From the NCBI RefSeq assembly GCF_900269665.1, contig NZ_LT985361.1, positions 1,793,615 to 1,857,614 of the forward strand: DNA of 64,000 nt, written 5' to 3'. Within the stretch, counting starts at the first letter, position 1. Each line of letters opens with the position of its first letter. The DNA comes from Nocardia suismassiliense (GTDB lineage: Bacteria; Actinomycetota; Actinomycetes; Mycobacteriales; Mycobacteriaceae). The translations under genes were made by a program, and so were the position numbers. The notes under the pieces are model-generated. The model saw nothing but the letters and a program-made list of their open reading frames with translations, was not told where the DNA came from and did no database searches. Positions 1 to 8,644 of the stretch are shown piece after piece.

Positions 1-84
1 CAGACCATGGGGTTGATAGGCCAGAACTGGAAGCCCGGTAACGGGTGTAGGTGACTGGTACTAATCGGCCGAGGACTTACCAAC
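1..84 (+). rRNA. rrl: 23S ribosomal RNA, 3' end (partial)
   Basis: The window opens inside the last helix region of a 23S rRNA gene. The segment with GGTACTAATCGGCCGAGGAC is the conserved actinobacterial 23S 3' end and aligns with the E. coli 3' terminus GTACTAATGAACCGTGAGG. The exact mature end is estimated by that comparison and could be off by several bases. The 5' part lies outside the window. A spacer of about 140 bases with short complementary stretches (processing stems) separates it from 5S. Confidence 0.9.
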
Positions 85-224
85 AAAGAAGCTACGCGTC
101 CACTGTGCAGTATCTGAAACAACACACAGACACTGCAGCAGACACCAACGTCTGCGAACCCCCACCTTTGGTGGTGTTTCGCTGGCGTCCTGTGTCAGCG
201 CTGCTGTGTGGATAGTTTCATAGA

Positions 225-341
225 GTTACGGCGGCCATAGCGGCAGGGAAACGCCCGGTCCCATTCCGAACCCGGAAGCTAAGCCTGCCAGCGCCGATGG
301 TACTGCACTCGACAGGGTGTGGGAGAGTAGGACACCGCCGG
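225..341 (+). rRNA. rrf: 5S ribosomal RNA
   Basis: A complete 5S rRNA gene of about 117 bases. It begins with GTTACGGCGGCCATAGCGGC and ends with GGACACCGCCGG, so the two ends pair to form helix I. The central CCCATTCCGAACCCGGAAGC is the universal 5S signature. It is the last gene of the rrn operon and is followed at once by a strong terminator. Confidence 0.97.
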
Positions 342-352
342 AACATCATTCA

Positions 353-386
353 CGAAAGCCCCCCAGCTCACGCTGGGGGGCTTTCG
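353..386 (+). terminator. rrn operon rho-independent terminator
   Basis: Perfect 14-bp stem CGAAAGCCCCCCAG / CTGGGGGGCTTTCG with a 6-base loop, about 12 bases after 5S, followed by a short T-containing stretch (TCGTTTCC). Shape and position fit the terminator of the rRNA operon. Confidence 0.92.
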
Positions 387-433
387 TCGTTTCCAGACCA
401 CCCCGCCACAAGGACCACCCCGCTAGGGCGAAA

Positions 434-508
434 AGCCGCACCCTCTCTCGGGACTCGCACCCACTACGGGGGCTAGAGCCAGTGCGGATCCCGAGAAAGT
501 GTGCGGCT
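434..508. repeat. Diverged long inverted repeat, related at its ends to the two palindromes downstream
   Basis: An imperfect inverted repeat: left arm AGCCGCACCCTCTCTCGGGA, right arm TCCCGAGAAAGTGTGCGGCT, with further pairing GACTCGCAC / GTGCGGATC and a loop of about 20 bases. The outer ends (GCCGCAC and GTGTGCGGC) match those of the palindromes at 43094 and 57070, while the core differs. It lies in the 455-base gap between the rrn terminator and the first exported-protein gene. That gap otherwise holds only the upstream element and hairpin listed separately. Confidence 0.6.
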
Positions 509-668
509 GCGGCTTCGGCTGTTGCTTCCGGTCTGCACGCGGCAGAACTGCCGGCTCGATGTGCGAGGGTTCAGTCCGACGCACCCGGACGCACCGACCG
601 ACCTAAACGGTCTGGACTATCGACCGACAGGCCGATCCTCTTGTGCGCAAACAATTTTGCCGAATTCC

Positions 669-705
669 TTCCATCCAGATGCGCTACGGCGACGAATGCT
701 AGATG
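669..705 (+). promoter_or_regulatory. Upstream element, copy 1
   Basis: This 37-base stretch begins TTCCATCCAGATG and ends ACGAATGCTAG plus ATG. It matches 5256-5292, upstream of the paralogous gene, at 33 of 37 positions. It contains the small inverted repeat CATC-CA-GATG. Weaker similarity continues downstream (AATTCTTCACC, GGATCGTGAC). Two independent copies upstream of the two paralogous genes suggest a shared promoter or operator; no clear -35/-10 pair is visible. Confidence 0.55.
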
Positions 706-772
706 ACCATTCCGGATGGTAGGTTCTGCCCGCAGTCCAATTCTTCACCAGACTCTCGCAGGATCGTGACAA

Positions 773-802
773 CCCCCGCCCGGCTGAATCGCCGGCCGGG
801 GG
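773..802 (+). promoter_or_regulatory. Leader hairpin before the first exported-protein gene
   Basis: CCCCCGCCCGGC (773-784) pairs with GCCGGCCGGGGG (791-802) with one mismatch and a 6-base loop TGAATC. It lies 40 bases before the start codon at 842, so it would be in the 5' leader of that gene if the promoter is at the duplicated element. No T-run follows. It may stabilise the leader or attenuate transcription; function is not shown. Confidence 0.4.
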
Positions 803-841
803 CCTGGTTCGTTGGTCTCACAGTCGATGGGAAGGTTTGCG

Positions 842-1483
842 ATGGCAATTGAAACGACGAAGGAATCCAGTTCGGCAGATGTGGTCGGGGGTCGCCGCGG
901 GATGACCCGGCACGTTGGTCTTGTCGCAGCAGGGCTGATGGCTGTGGCCGCTCTCGGTTACACAGTTGTCGATGCCCCAGGCTCCTCGGCACAAGGCGAC
1001 GACGCGCAAAAGGAAGCCCCGAATGAGCCTTGTGCCAATGGCAAAGGCTCGGTCACCATCTCCAAGGACGGATCCGGCTTCAAAGCTACCGCCAAGGGTG
1101 AATTCCCGGGTGAGTGCGCCGGCAACGGTAGCGGTAGTGCAACGGACATCAGCGCTGAGCCCAGTGACGATGGCAAAGCCTGCGTTATCAAGACCTCGAA
1201 GCTCAAGGGTAAGGGAAAAGAGGACGAAGACGATGATGGGAATGGCAAAAAGGACGAGATAGAAATCGAGAACGGGACGGTGACGATTACCCTCCAATTG
1301 GACGGAAAGACCGGAAAATTGGATGCCAAGGTCAAGTCAGGACCCGAAGGCCCTGACGCCGACGATATTTTCGCGGCGAAAGCCAAGATCAACAACCACG
1401 GCGTAACGTCCTGCGACAGCGTCCCGACCGGCGATTTCACAGTGACCGATATTGATACCACTCAGTCCGAGGCGCCGGAGTAG
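842..1483 (+). CDS. Small exported four-cysteine protein, first paralog, partner of MmpL-like transporter
   Basis: 213 residues. The N-terminus has basic residues and a hydrophobic segment at about 24-43 (signal peptide or membrane anchor), then a hydrophilic domain with four cysteines (C64, C92, C114, C191) and a very acidic, lysine-rich stretch around 121-145. It ends with the block VPTGDFTVTDI. The protein encoded at 5428-6045 has the same layout, the same four cysteines and a matching end block (VPEGDFKVTNI), so the two are paralogs. I do not recognise a named family; it is not obviously MmpS, although an MmpS-like partner role is suggested by the MmpL-type gene 105 bases downstream. The start at 842 is chosen because GGGAAGG precedes it and the same sequence (GGTTTGCGATG) starts the paralog. 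Confidence 0.8.
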   Translation: MAIETTKESSSADVVGGRRGMTRHVGLVAAGLMAVAALGYTVVDAPGSSAQGDDAQKEAPNEPCANGKGSVTISKDGSGFKATAKGEFPGECAGNGSGSATDISAEPSDDGKACVIKTSKLKGKGKEDEDDDGNGKKDEIEIENGTVTITLQLDGKTGKLDAKVKSGPEGPDADDIFAAKAKINNHGVTSCDSVPTGDFTVTDIDTTQSEAPE

Positions 1484-1588
1484 ATATACGGTTCCGTCGG
1501 CTCGGTAATGATCGTGCTTTTCGCCGCGTCGCGCCGGCAACCGTCGACGCGACGCGGTAAGCCGCAGAAGTCATTCGAAGGGGGGCGT

Positions 1589-3856
1589 GTGTCTGTTGGG
1601 CGTGGGGATCCGCTTGTGCGCTTGGCGGTGCTGATGGTCCGGTATCGGGGCAGGGTGTTCGCGGGGTGGCTGGTCGCCGCAGTTATCGGCCTCATCGGCC
1701 TGCCGTACCTGCTGGGATCGGCGTCTTCCCCGACGATCGAGGTCTCCGGCTCGGAGTCGCAACGGGCCGGGACGCTGATCAGTGCTGGTCTGCCGTCATT
1801 CGGTAATGACCAGATGATCGCGGTGCTGCATTCGCCGATGCACAGCTCAACAGGCTCGACCTTCGATGCGGCGATCAACGCCGCGATCGCCGCGTTGGGT
1901 CCGATGGACGGCGTCGACGGCATGGTGTTGCTGCCGAGGGTCGGCGATGCCCGTCCGGTACAGGTCCTGACCGAGACCCTCGAACCGCTGCGCCCGCTGT
2001 TCCACGACGAGCACACGGCGTATCTGCTTGTCGGGATGTCCGGCGACGACCGGCTACGGCAGAACCGAGTACCGGAGCAGCAGGCTGTGATCGACGAGGC
2101 AACCCGGGCCGCGTCGGACGGCGCGGTGCGTGCCTATCTGCTCGGGGGGACGGCATTCGGCCAGGCGGTGCAGGAAGCCGAGATATCCGATCTGATGCGC
2201 ATCGAGTTGGTCGCGGTGCCTGCCGCGATACTTGTGCTGTTGGTGGGTCTGCGCGCACCGGTCGCGGCGCTGGTGCCGGTGGTGATCGCTGCCGCATCCG
2301 TGCTCTCCACCCTGGGCCTGTTCGCATTGATCCGGGATATCTTTCCGGTCGACGGCATGTTGCTGATCGGGGTGAACGCCATCGGACTCGGCATCGGCAT
2401 CGATTACGCGTTGTTCGTAATGAACCGCTACCGCGAAGAATTGGCGAAGGGTGCCGACCCGCTGGCGGCCGTCCGGGCGGCATCGGCTACCACTGGACGG
2501 ACGGTGGTCTACTCCGCACTTATTTTGTTGTTTGCCTGCGTGAGCCTGTTTCTGGTCCGCTGGCATATTTTCGCCGTTGCCGCGGTCGGAACCATGACCG
2601 TTATCGCGATAACCGCGGTGGCCTCGGTTTCCTTGCTGCCCGCCGTGTTGATAGCCCTCACGAAGTGGCTCGAATGGCGGCCCCGGTGGATATCGCGTCT
2701 GGGGCGGCGTCGGCTCGGCGAGCACGGAGATACCGCAGGACGACTGACCCGCTGGGCCAACCACCTGATGCGCCACCCATGGCTGTACGCGATCGCGGTG
2801 ACCGCCGGTCTACTGCTGGCGGCAGTGCCGACACCCAACATGACGCTCGGATTCGACTCGGAAGCCCGAGCATTGGCCGATACTCCGGTCCTCACCGGAT
2901 TCGCCATCACCGACCGAGACGCTCCCGGCATTGGGGCAACGGTGACAATCCTGCTGAGCCGACCTGCTGATTCTGCCGAACCGAACGTCGAGCCTCTCCT
3001 CGCCGCCCTGCGTGCGGATCCGGAAGTGGCCGCAGTGTCGAAGCTGGACAATGGGGTGGATCTCACTGCGGTGCTCGCCGTCCCCGAGCACCTACCGACC
3101 TCGCAGAACGTCGTCGATCTGGTGCGACGGATTCGTACCGATATCGCTCCGGCCTACGCACCGCTCGGTCTCCCGGTGACTGTCGGTGGTCCTAGCGCAC
3201 TCATCAGCGACATCCTCACCGAGACATCGACCAAGCTGTGGTGGGTGGTCGGCTGGGTGCTGGCTCTGATGTTCGCGGTGCTCGTCGTCGTGCTCCGCAG
3301 CCTCATCCTGCCGTTGAAAGCGATTCTGATGAGCTTGCTGGCCACGGGAGCGTCCTTTGGACTGACCGTGCTGGTATTCCAACGTGATGTGAGTGACCAA
3401 GCGTCTGGCTTGGCCAATCAAGGTCTGATCTGGCCGCAGGTGCCGTTGATCGTGTTCGTCGTACTGTTCGGATTGTCGACTGACTACGAATTGTTCCTCG
3501 TTCGCCGGATCCAGGAGGAGTATCTCGCCACCGGCGACAACCGCCGGTCGGTTGCCGTCGGGCTGCAGAGCACCGCACGGTCGATCACGCTGGCCGCGGT
3601 GATTCTCGCGGTCGGGTTCGGCAGCTTGCTTGTCTCGCAGATCAACGGCCTCAAGTCATTCGGCTTCGCGATCGCCGTCGCTCTGATCATCGATGCCACT
3701 TTGATACGGCTGATCCTGGTGCCGGCGTTGATGCAGATTATGGGGCGGTGGAACTGGTGGTTTCCTTCGTGGCCCGGATTCTGCCGCAGCGGGTCGTCTG
3801 CCGAAGGGGCGAGCGAACGAACCGAAGAAGTTCCTGCCACGGTTGCCGCTCGTTGA
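1589..3856 (+). CDS. MmpL/RND-family transporter, first copy
   Basis: 755 residues with two MMPL domains, each a membrane helix, a periplasm-side loop and a bundle of about five helices. The signature segments are LGIGIDYALFV (Asp near 272) in the first half and GLSTDYELFLVRRIQEEY (Asp near 632) in the second; these acidic residues in helices 4 and 10 carry the proton relay in MmpL proteins. MmpL transporters of mycolic-acid bacteria move lipids across the inner membrane using proton motive force. The GTG at 1589 is chosen because GAAGGGGGG lies just upstream and the paralog starts at the equivalent place. It follows the exported-protein gene and precedes the desaturase gene by 46 bases, so the set is likely one transcript. 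The lipid substrate cannot be read from the sequence. Confidence 0.9.
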   Translation: MSVGRGDPLVRLAVLMVRYRGRVFAGWLVAAVIGLIGLPYLLGSASSPTIEVSGSESQRAGTLISAGLPSFGNDQMIAVLHSPMHSSTGSTFDAAINAAIAALGPMDGVDGMVLLPRVGDARPVQVLTETLEPLRPLFHDEHTAYLLVGMSGDDRLRQNRVPEQQAVIDEATRAASDGAVRAYLLGGTAFGQAVQEAEISDLMRIELVAVPAAILVLLVGLRAPVAALVPVVIAAASVLSTLGLFALIRDIFPVDGMLLIGVNAIGLGIGIDYALFVMNRYREELAKGADPLAAVRAASATTGRTVVYSALILLFACVSLFLVRWHIFAVAAVGTMTVIAITAVASVSLLPAVLIALTKWLEWRPRWISRLGRRRLGEHGDTAGRLTRWANHLMRHPWLYAIAVTAGLLLAAVPTPNMTLGFDSEARALADTPVLTGFAITDRDAPGIGATVTILLSRPADSAEPNVEPLLAALRADPEVAAVSKLDNGVDLTAVLAVPEHLPTSQNVVDLVRRIRTDIAPAYAPLGLPVTVGGPSALISDILTETSTKLWWVVGWVLALMFAVLVVVLRSLILPLKAILMSLLATGASFGLTVLVFQRDVSDQASGLANQGLIWPQVPLIVFVVLFGLSTDYELFLVRRIQEEYLATGDNRRSVAVGLQSTARSITLAAVILAVGFGSLLVSQINGLKSFGFAIAVALIIDATLIRLILVPALMQIMGRWNWWFPSWPGFCRSGSSAEGASERTEEVPATVAAR

Positions 3857-3902
3857 GCGAGGCGTGGCATCCCTTATCCCGCAATCCATTACAGGAGACA
3901 TC

Positions 3903-4988
3903 ATGCGACTCGCGACTCGCCTGCCCGGCGAACGCAGCCTCGCCGAGGACGACGCGGATCGGATCTCGTCGATTCGGGAACAGATAATGCTCGTCGGTGA
4001 CCGTTGGCGGACAAGGCATCCGTGGATCGGTAGTCACCAGGACGCGATCGGAATGACGATCTTCGTGGCGGCGATTCTGGGGGTGCTGGGGGATGCCGCA
4101 CTGTATGCGGTAGGCGTGTTGCCTTGGTGGGTGACGATCGTGGTGACCGCGTTCTGGTTGTCGTTGCTGCACGAACTCGAGCACGACCTCATCCACTCGA
4201 TGTACTTCCGCACGAACAAGTGGGTGCACAACGCAATGATCTTGGGGGTGTGGGTGTTTCGGCCGAGCACCATCAACCCGTGGGTCCGCCGTCGTCTGCA
4301 TCTGCACCATCACGAGGTGTCGGGTACCGACTCCGATCTCGAGGAACGCGGCATCACCAATGGCCAGCGGTGGGGCGGGCATCGTCTGCTCAGTCTGTTG
4401 GACACCATGCTGGGGATCTACACCAGGCCGTTTCGTACGCATCGAATAGTCAACGAGTATGTGGCGCGTGCGGCACGCGACGCCGCTGATGCCCGCTTCC
4501 TGGCGGTGACGGTTCCGCTGGGCTATTTCCCGCTGGGCGCAATACATTACGGGCTGTGGCACATCGCGATCGGGGTGCACGTCTACGAGCTGTTCGGCGG
4601 AAGCGTCCCGCACAATGCCGCATATGATGCCATGAACTTCCTGGCGATTACCCTGTTGGCCCCCAACGCGATTCGTACCTTCTGCCTGCATTTCGTCAGC
4701 TCGAACCTGCACTACTACGGCGATGTCGAAGCGCACAACGTTCTGCAACAGACGCAGGTCTGGACGGCGAAGTGGTTGTGGCCGATGCAGGCACTGTGCT
4801 TCAACTTCGGTGGCACACACGCCATTCACCACTTCTTGGTCCGCGATCCGTTCTATGTGCGCGAGGCGATCAGGCGGGACTGTCAGGTGATCTTGCGCGA
4901 ACGCGGCGTTCGATTCAACGACTTCGGCACTTTCCGCCGCGGCAACCGGTTCTCGCTCGGGTCCTTGGCCGGACCGGTCGAACCGTGA
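3903..4988 (+). CDS. Membrane fatty-acid desaturase family enzyme
   Basis: 361 residues with the three histidine clusters of the membrane di-iron desaturase/hydroxylase superfamily: HELEHD (H90, H94), HLHHH (H133-H137) and HAIHHF (H306-H310), plus further histidines in between. Hydrophobic spans near 50-85 and 190-260 fit the usual four-helix topology. Such enzymes use O2 and electrons from a small electron carrier to desaturate or hydroxylate acyl chains. The rubredoxin gene overlaps its stop codon and is the probable donor. Start at 3903 follows AGGAGACATC. It is placed between two MmpL cassettes, so its product or modified lipid may be their cargo (inference). Exact chemistry (desaturase, hydroxylase, or terminal-alkene former) is open. 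Confidence 0.88.
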   Translation: MRLATRLPGERSLAEDDADRISSIREQIMLVGDRWRTRHPWIGSHQDAIGMTIFVAAILGVLGDAALYAVGVLPWWVTIVVTAFWLSLLHELEHDLIHSMYFRTNKWVHNAMILGVWVFRPSTINPWVRRRLHLHHHEVSGTDSDLEERGITNGQRWGGHRLLSLLDTMLGIYTRPFRTHRIVNEYVARAARDAADARFLAVTVPLGYFPLGAIHYGLWHIAIGVHVYELFGGSVPHNAAYDAMNFLAITLLAPNAIRTFCLHFVSSNLHYYGDVEAHNVLQQTQVWTAKWLWPMQALCFNFGGTHAIHHFLVRDPFYVREAIRRDCQVILRERGVRFNDFGTFRRGNRFSLGSLAGPVEP

Positions 4989-5200
4989 CCGGCGGCGAAG
5001 CGCGGACGGCGCAGGGCAGGAAGGCCAATGATATTGCCGCACTGTGGATCTGCGTGACCTGCGGGGCGATCTACGATCCTGCCGAAGGTGATCCGGATGG
5101 CGGGATCGCGCCGGGCACCCCATTCGCCGACATCCCCGACGGATGGGTGTGCCCGGTGTGTGGCGCTCGCAAGGAAGACTTCATCCCGTTCGAGGGGTGA
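4985..5200 (+). CDS. Rubredoxin
   Basis: 71 residues with the two CxxCG knuckles that bind one iron: ICVTCG and CPVCG, with the classic [12 protein letters not shown] and DIPDGWVCP segments between them. It acts as a one-electron carrier, typically for alkane hydroxylases and related membrane di-iron enzymes. The GTG start at 4985 overlaps the desaturase stop (GTGA), which indicates translational coupling and a 1:1 functional pairing. The first 20 residues are an extra, unconserved N-terminal tail. Confidence 0.95.
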   Translation: MTGGEARTAQGRKANDIAALWICVTCGAIYDPAEGDPDGGIAPGTPFADIPDGWVCPVCGARKEDFIPFEG

Positions 5201-5255
5201 TCCGGGGCGGGAGCAGCAGGGCACGGTCGAGTAGTCGCGTGGCCGCGCCGATCGT

Positions 5256-5292
5256 TTCCATCCAGATGGACTACGGCAACGAATGCTAGGTG
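5256..5292 (+). promoter_or_regulatory. Upstream element, copy 2
   Basis: Second copy of the element at 669-705, with 33 of 37 identical bases, here 136 bases before the start of the second exported-protein gene. Similarity to the first copy continues in patches (ATTCTTCACC, GGATCGTGAC) down to the start codon, which shares GGTTTGCGATG. The whole upstream region was therefore duplicated with the gene. It probably gives the second module its own promoter. Confidence 0.55.
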
Positions 5293-5427
5293 CTTGGCAC
5301 AGGTGGAGAGGTTTATTCGCAATTCGATTCTTCACCGATTCTGAGCGGATCGTGACGGCTTCGTCCCCAGGGCTATCCAAGCACGGGCGAAGCCCAGATA
5401 TCCGAAACGTCGACGGAAAGGTTTGCG

Positions 5428-6045
5428 ATGTCAATCAAACGATCAACGGGCTCTCGGAATTTCGTGCTTCTCGCCGCAGGTGTACTGGTCGCGTCCGCAC
5501 TGGGCTATGGAGCTGTCTCGGCACCTAGTTCCAGTGCAGAGGGGGAATCGAGCGCACGCGAAGACCTCACCTGTGCGGGGGGTAAGGGTGGCATCACGGT
5601 GGCCAACAATGAAAAGGGCATCCCCGTCGGGACGGCCTCCTTCGACGGCGGGTTCACCAAGAAGGCCGGTGCTGCCGACAGTAAATGCCTGGAAGACACG
5701 CTGCAAGACCTCGGCCCCTCGGGGAAAATCAGTATCGCGAAAAAGGGAGACGGCTGTGAGTTGTCGGCGAATGTCGACGAGGCCGACGATGTGAAAGTCC
5801 CGGTTACAGAAAATGGCTCGAACACTACCGAGGAGTTGCAGACCGGGAAGTTCACCGCCTCCGCCCCGCTGAATAGCGCGAAATGGACAGCACACGCGGT
5901 CGTTGATGCCGTGGATTCAGACGGTGAGCCGGCCACCGTGACTATCGATGGGGATGTGCAGGGGATGAAGATGACCGATTGCACAACCGTGCCGGAAGGG
6001 GATTTCAAGGTCACGAACATCGTTGCCACGATGAAGGGTAAGTAA
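5428..6045 (+). CDS. Small exported four-cysteine protein, second paralog
   Basis: 205 residues with a hydrophobic N-terminal segment at about 10-32, then a polar domain with cysteines C49, C87, C110 and C185. The spacings C2-C3 (23) and C3-C4 (75) nearly equal those of the first paralog (22 and 77), so conserved disulfides are likely. The shared LGY-V-AP-SSA motif after the membrane segment may mark a signal peptidase site. The long charged insertion of the first paralog is absent. It precedes the second MmpL gene, repeating the first module. No known family recognised. Confidence 0.8.
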   Translation: MSIKRSTGSRNFVLLAAGVLVASALGYGAVSAPSSSAEGESSAREDLTCAGGKGGITVANNEKGIPVGTASFDGGFTKKAGAADSKCLEDTLQDLGPSGKISIAKKGDGCELSANVDEADDVKVPVTENGSNTTEELQTGKFTASAPLNSAKWTAHAVVDAVDSDGEPATVTIDGDVQGMKMTDCTTVPEGDFKVTNIVATMKGK

Positions 6046-6152
6046 GGATTCGTCAGGCAGCCGCGTCGCAAAGATCCGGTTTTGCCGCGTTGCGTGGACC
6101 ACTGTCTGCGCAACGCTCGGCACCGGCCACATCGTTGATTGAGGGGTGGAGT

Positions 6153-8435
6153 GTGACCATCGGTCGCAAGGATGTAGTGGCACGATTGGCAGTGCGAATG
6201 GCGCGGCATCGCCGCCGGGTATTCGCGGGCTGGCTGATCGCTGTAGTTGTCGGGCTGCTCGCTCTACCCCACCTGATCGACTCACTGGTGTCACCACCCG
6301 TCGAAGTCTCTGGCTCCGAATCACAAAAGGCTGCCGCAGTCCTCGCAGATGGCTTGCCATCGTTGGGTAACGACACGATGATCGCGGTACTGCATTCAGC
6401 GGACTACACATCAACAGACCCGGTATTTCGCAAGTCGATCAGTGCTGCCATCCGCGCACTCGGACGTCAGGACGGCGTCGACGGCGCGATGGTGTTTCCG
6501 CTCGCTGGGGAGACGGAGCCCTCGTCGGTCATGGCCGACACGCTGGAACCGTTGCGCCCACTGTTCCACGACGAGCACACCGCCTATCTCCTTGTCGGAA
6601 CCTCCGGTTCGGATCGTGAACGTCAGGATCGGGTGCCGGCGCAGCAGGCTGCGGTGGATCAAGCCACCCAGGCCGCGTCCGACGGTGCGGTGCGCACCTA
6701 TCTGGTCGGAGTGTCGCCGTTCGGTCAGCAGATGCAGGAGACCGAGATCGACGATCTGTTGCGCATCGAGCTCGTCGCGGTGCCGGCCGCAATCCTTCTG
6801 TTGTTCTTGGGGTTGCGTGCGCCGGTCGCCGCACTGGTGCCTGCGGGGCTGGCCGGTGCGGCGGTGGTAGTCACCTTGGGGCTGTTCTCCGCCTTGACCG
6901 AGGTGTTCCCGGTCGACGGCATGCTGATGGTCGGCGTGAACGCGCTGGGCCTCGGTATCGGCATCGACTACGCGTTGTTCGTGACCAACCGGTTCCGGGA
7001 GGAGTTGGCGGCGGGCGCCGACCCGGAACAGGCGATCGCGACCGCGGCGGGCACCGCGGGACGCACGGTGATGTACTCCGGATTGATCCTGGTCGTGGCA
7101 TCGGTGAGCCTCTTTCTGGTGCGCTGGCACATCTTCATTCAGGCTGCGGTGGGTGCCGTGGTAGTCAGCACGGTCGCCCTGATTGCCTCGATGACCTTGC
7201 TGCCCGCCGCTTTGATGTCGCTGGCCCGGTGGATCGAGTGGCGGCCCCGCTGGCTGGCTCCCCGTGCTCCGCGTATCGAGCGTGCGTCCGACGGTCGCGG
7301 CTGGCTGGCGCGCTGGGCCGAGCATCTGATGCGTCATCCTTGGCCGTATGCCGTAGCGGTGATTGCGGGTCTGCTGTTGGCGGCGATGCCGTTGCCTCGG
7401 ATGGAGCTCGGTATCAACCTGGAACGCCATGCACTGGAAGGCACGCCGGATCGGATCGGTCACGAGTACGTGGACGAAGACGTGCCGGGTTTGACGGCTG
7501 CGGTCTTCGTTCTGCTGAAACGTCAGGCCGACTCGGCCGAGCCGGACACCCAGCCATTGCTAGCCGCTCTGCGCGCGGATCCCGAAGTCGCTGCGGCCAG
7601 TCCGATCGAGAACGGTGTCGACCTCACCGCTGTGCTCGTCATTCCGCGACATTCGCCGGACTCACCGGCGGTGGTCCGGATGGTCGAGCGGATACGTTCG
7701 GAGATCGTGCCCGCGGCGGCGCCGCCCGGCGTGCCGGTGCTGGTCGGTGGGTCCAGCGCTCTGGTCACCGATCTCCTCACCGAGACCTCGACGAAACTGT
7801 GGTGGGTGGTCGGCGCGGTGCTGGCACTGATGTTCGCGATGCTGACGCTCGTGCTGCGCAGCCTGCTGCTACCGCTGAAGGCCATTCTGATGAGCCTGCT
7901 GGCGACCACCGCGGCACTCGGGCTGACCGTGCTGCTGTTCCAAGGCAGCGGCGGTGACGAGGTGTCGGCCTCGGTGCACCCCGGGCTGATCTGGCCGCAG
8001 ATCCCGTTGATCGTGTTCGTCCTGTTGTTCGGCCTGTCCACCGACTACGAGCTGTTCCTCGTGCGCCGGATCCAGGAGGAGTACAAAGCTTCCGGGGACA
8101 ACCGGAGCTCGGTCGCGATCGGCCTGCAACGCACCGCGCGCTCGATCTCATTGGCCGCCGCGATCCTTGCCGTGGCATTCGGCAGCTTGCTGGTCTCCGA
8201 CATCAGCGGCCTGCGCGTGTTCGGCTTTGCCATCGCCTTCGCCTTGATCATCGACGCGACTGTGATCCGGCTCGTGCTGGTACCCGCGTTGATGCAGATC
8301 ATGGGTCGCTGGAACTGGTGGTTCCCCTCGTTCGGCCGACCGGCGGACAACGACCGAGGCGGGCCGCCGCCGGAGGTGCACAACCCGGCCGAACAGATAT
8401 CGGAGGCGGTGCCTGCCTTGTCCCCGCGTGCCTGA
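6153..8435 (+). CDS. MmpL/RND-family transporter, second copy
   Basis: 760 residues, collinear with the transporter at 1589-3856 and sharing long identical stretches, for example LEPLRPLFHDEHTAYLLVG and FGLSTDYELFLVRRIQEEY. It has two MMPL domains and about 12 membrane helices. The most diverged parts are the two exported-side loops, which would be expected to contact cargo or the small partner proteins. The GTG at 6153 is chosen from the GAGGGGTGGA site just upstream and from alignment with the first copy. Its cargo may be similar to but not the same as that of the first copy. Confidence 0.9.
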   Translation: MTIGRKDVVARLAVRMARHRRRVFAGWLIAVVVGLLALPHLIDSLVSPPVEVSGSESQKAAAVLADGLPSLGNDTMIAVLHSADYTSTDPVFRKSISAAIRALGRQDGVDGAMVFPLAGETEPSSVMADTLEPLRPLFHDEHTAYLLVGTSGSDRERQDRVPAQQAAVDQATQAASDGAVRTYLVGVSPFGQQMQETEIDDLLRIELVAVPAAILLLFLGLRAPVAALVPAGLAGAAVVVTLGLFSALTEVFPVDGMLMVGVNALGLGIGIDYALFVTNRFREELAAGADPEQAIATAAGTAGRTVMYSGLILVVASVSLFLVRWHIFIQAAVGAVVVSTVALIASMTLLPAALMSLARWIEWRPRWLAPRAPRIERASDGRGWLARWAEHLMRHPWPYAVAVIAGLLLAAMPLPRMELGINLERHALEGTPDRIGHEYVDEDVPGLTAAVFVLLKRQADSAEPDTQPLLAALRADPEVAAASPIENGVDLTAVLVIPRHSPDSPAVVRMVERIRSEIVPAAAPPGVPVLVGGSSALVTDLLTETSTKLWWVVGAVLALMFAMLTLVLRSLLLPLKAILMSLLATTAALGLTVLLFQGSGGDEVSASVHPGLIWPQIPLIVFVLLFGLSTDYELFLVRRIQEEYKASGDNRSSVAIGLQRTARSISLAAAILAVAFGSLLVSDISGLRVFGFAIAFALIIDATVIRLVLVPALMQIMGRWNWWFPSFGRPADNDRGGPPPEVHNPAEQISEAVPALSPRA

Positions 8436-8644
8436 ACAGCTGGTAGACGGCAGGAGGTCACGGTGTGGGCACCCGCGTCTGTACCGTGGTCTCACCCGGC
8501 CGTAACCGACAGGTTGTGGCACAGTAGGGCACCGCTCGTCGTACACCGGCGAACAGTTTCGCAGCAATCTCACAGGGAATACCCGGCTCGAGCCCAGCAC
8601 CGGCCTCGATCATGGCGAAGTACCGCAGGACAACGGAGGTGTGC

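Noticed and set aside
842..1483. Assignment of the exported proteins as MmpS
   Set aside because: MmpS proteins are shorter and have a different conserved beta-domain; the four-cysteine pattern here does not fit.
3738..5123. Long open frame antisense to the desaturase
   Set aside because: The sense strand has three histidine clusters and a proper start; the antisense frame has no recognisable protein and no ribosome-binding site.
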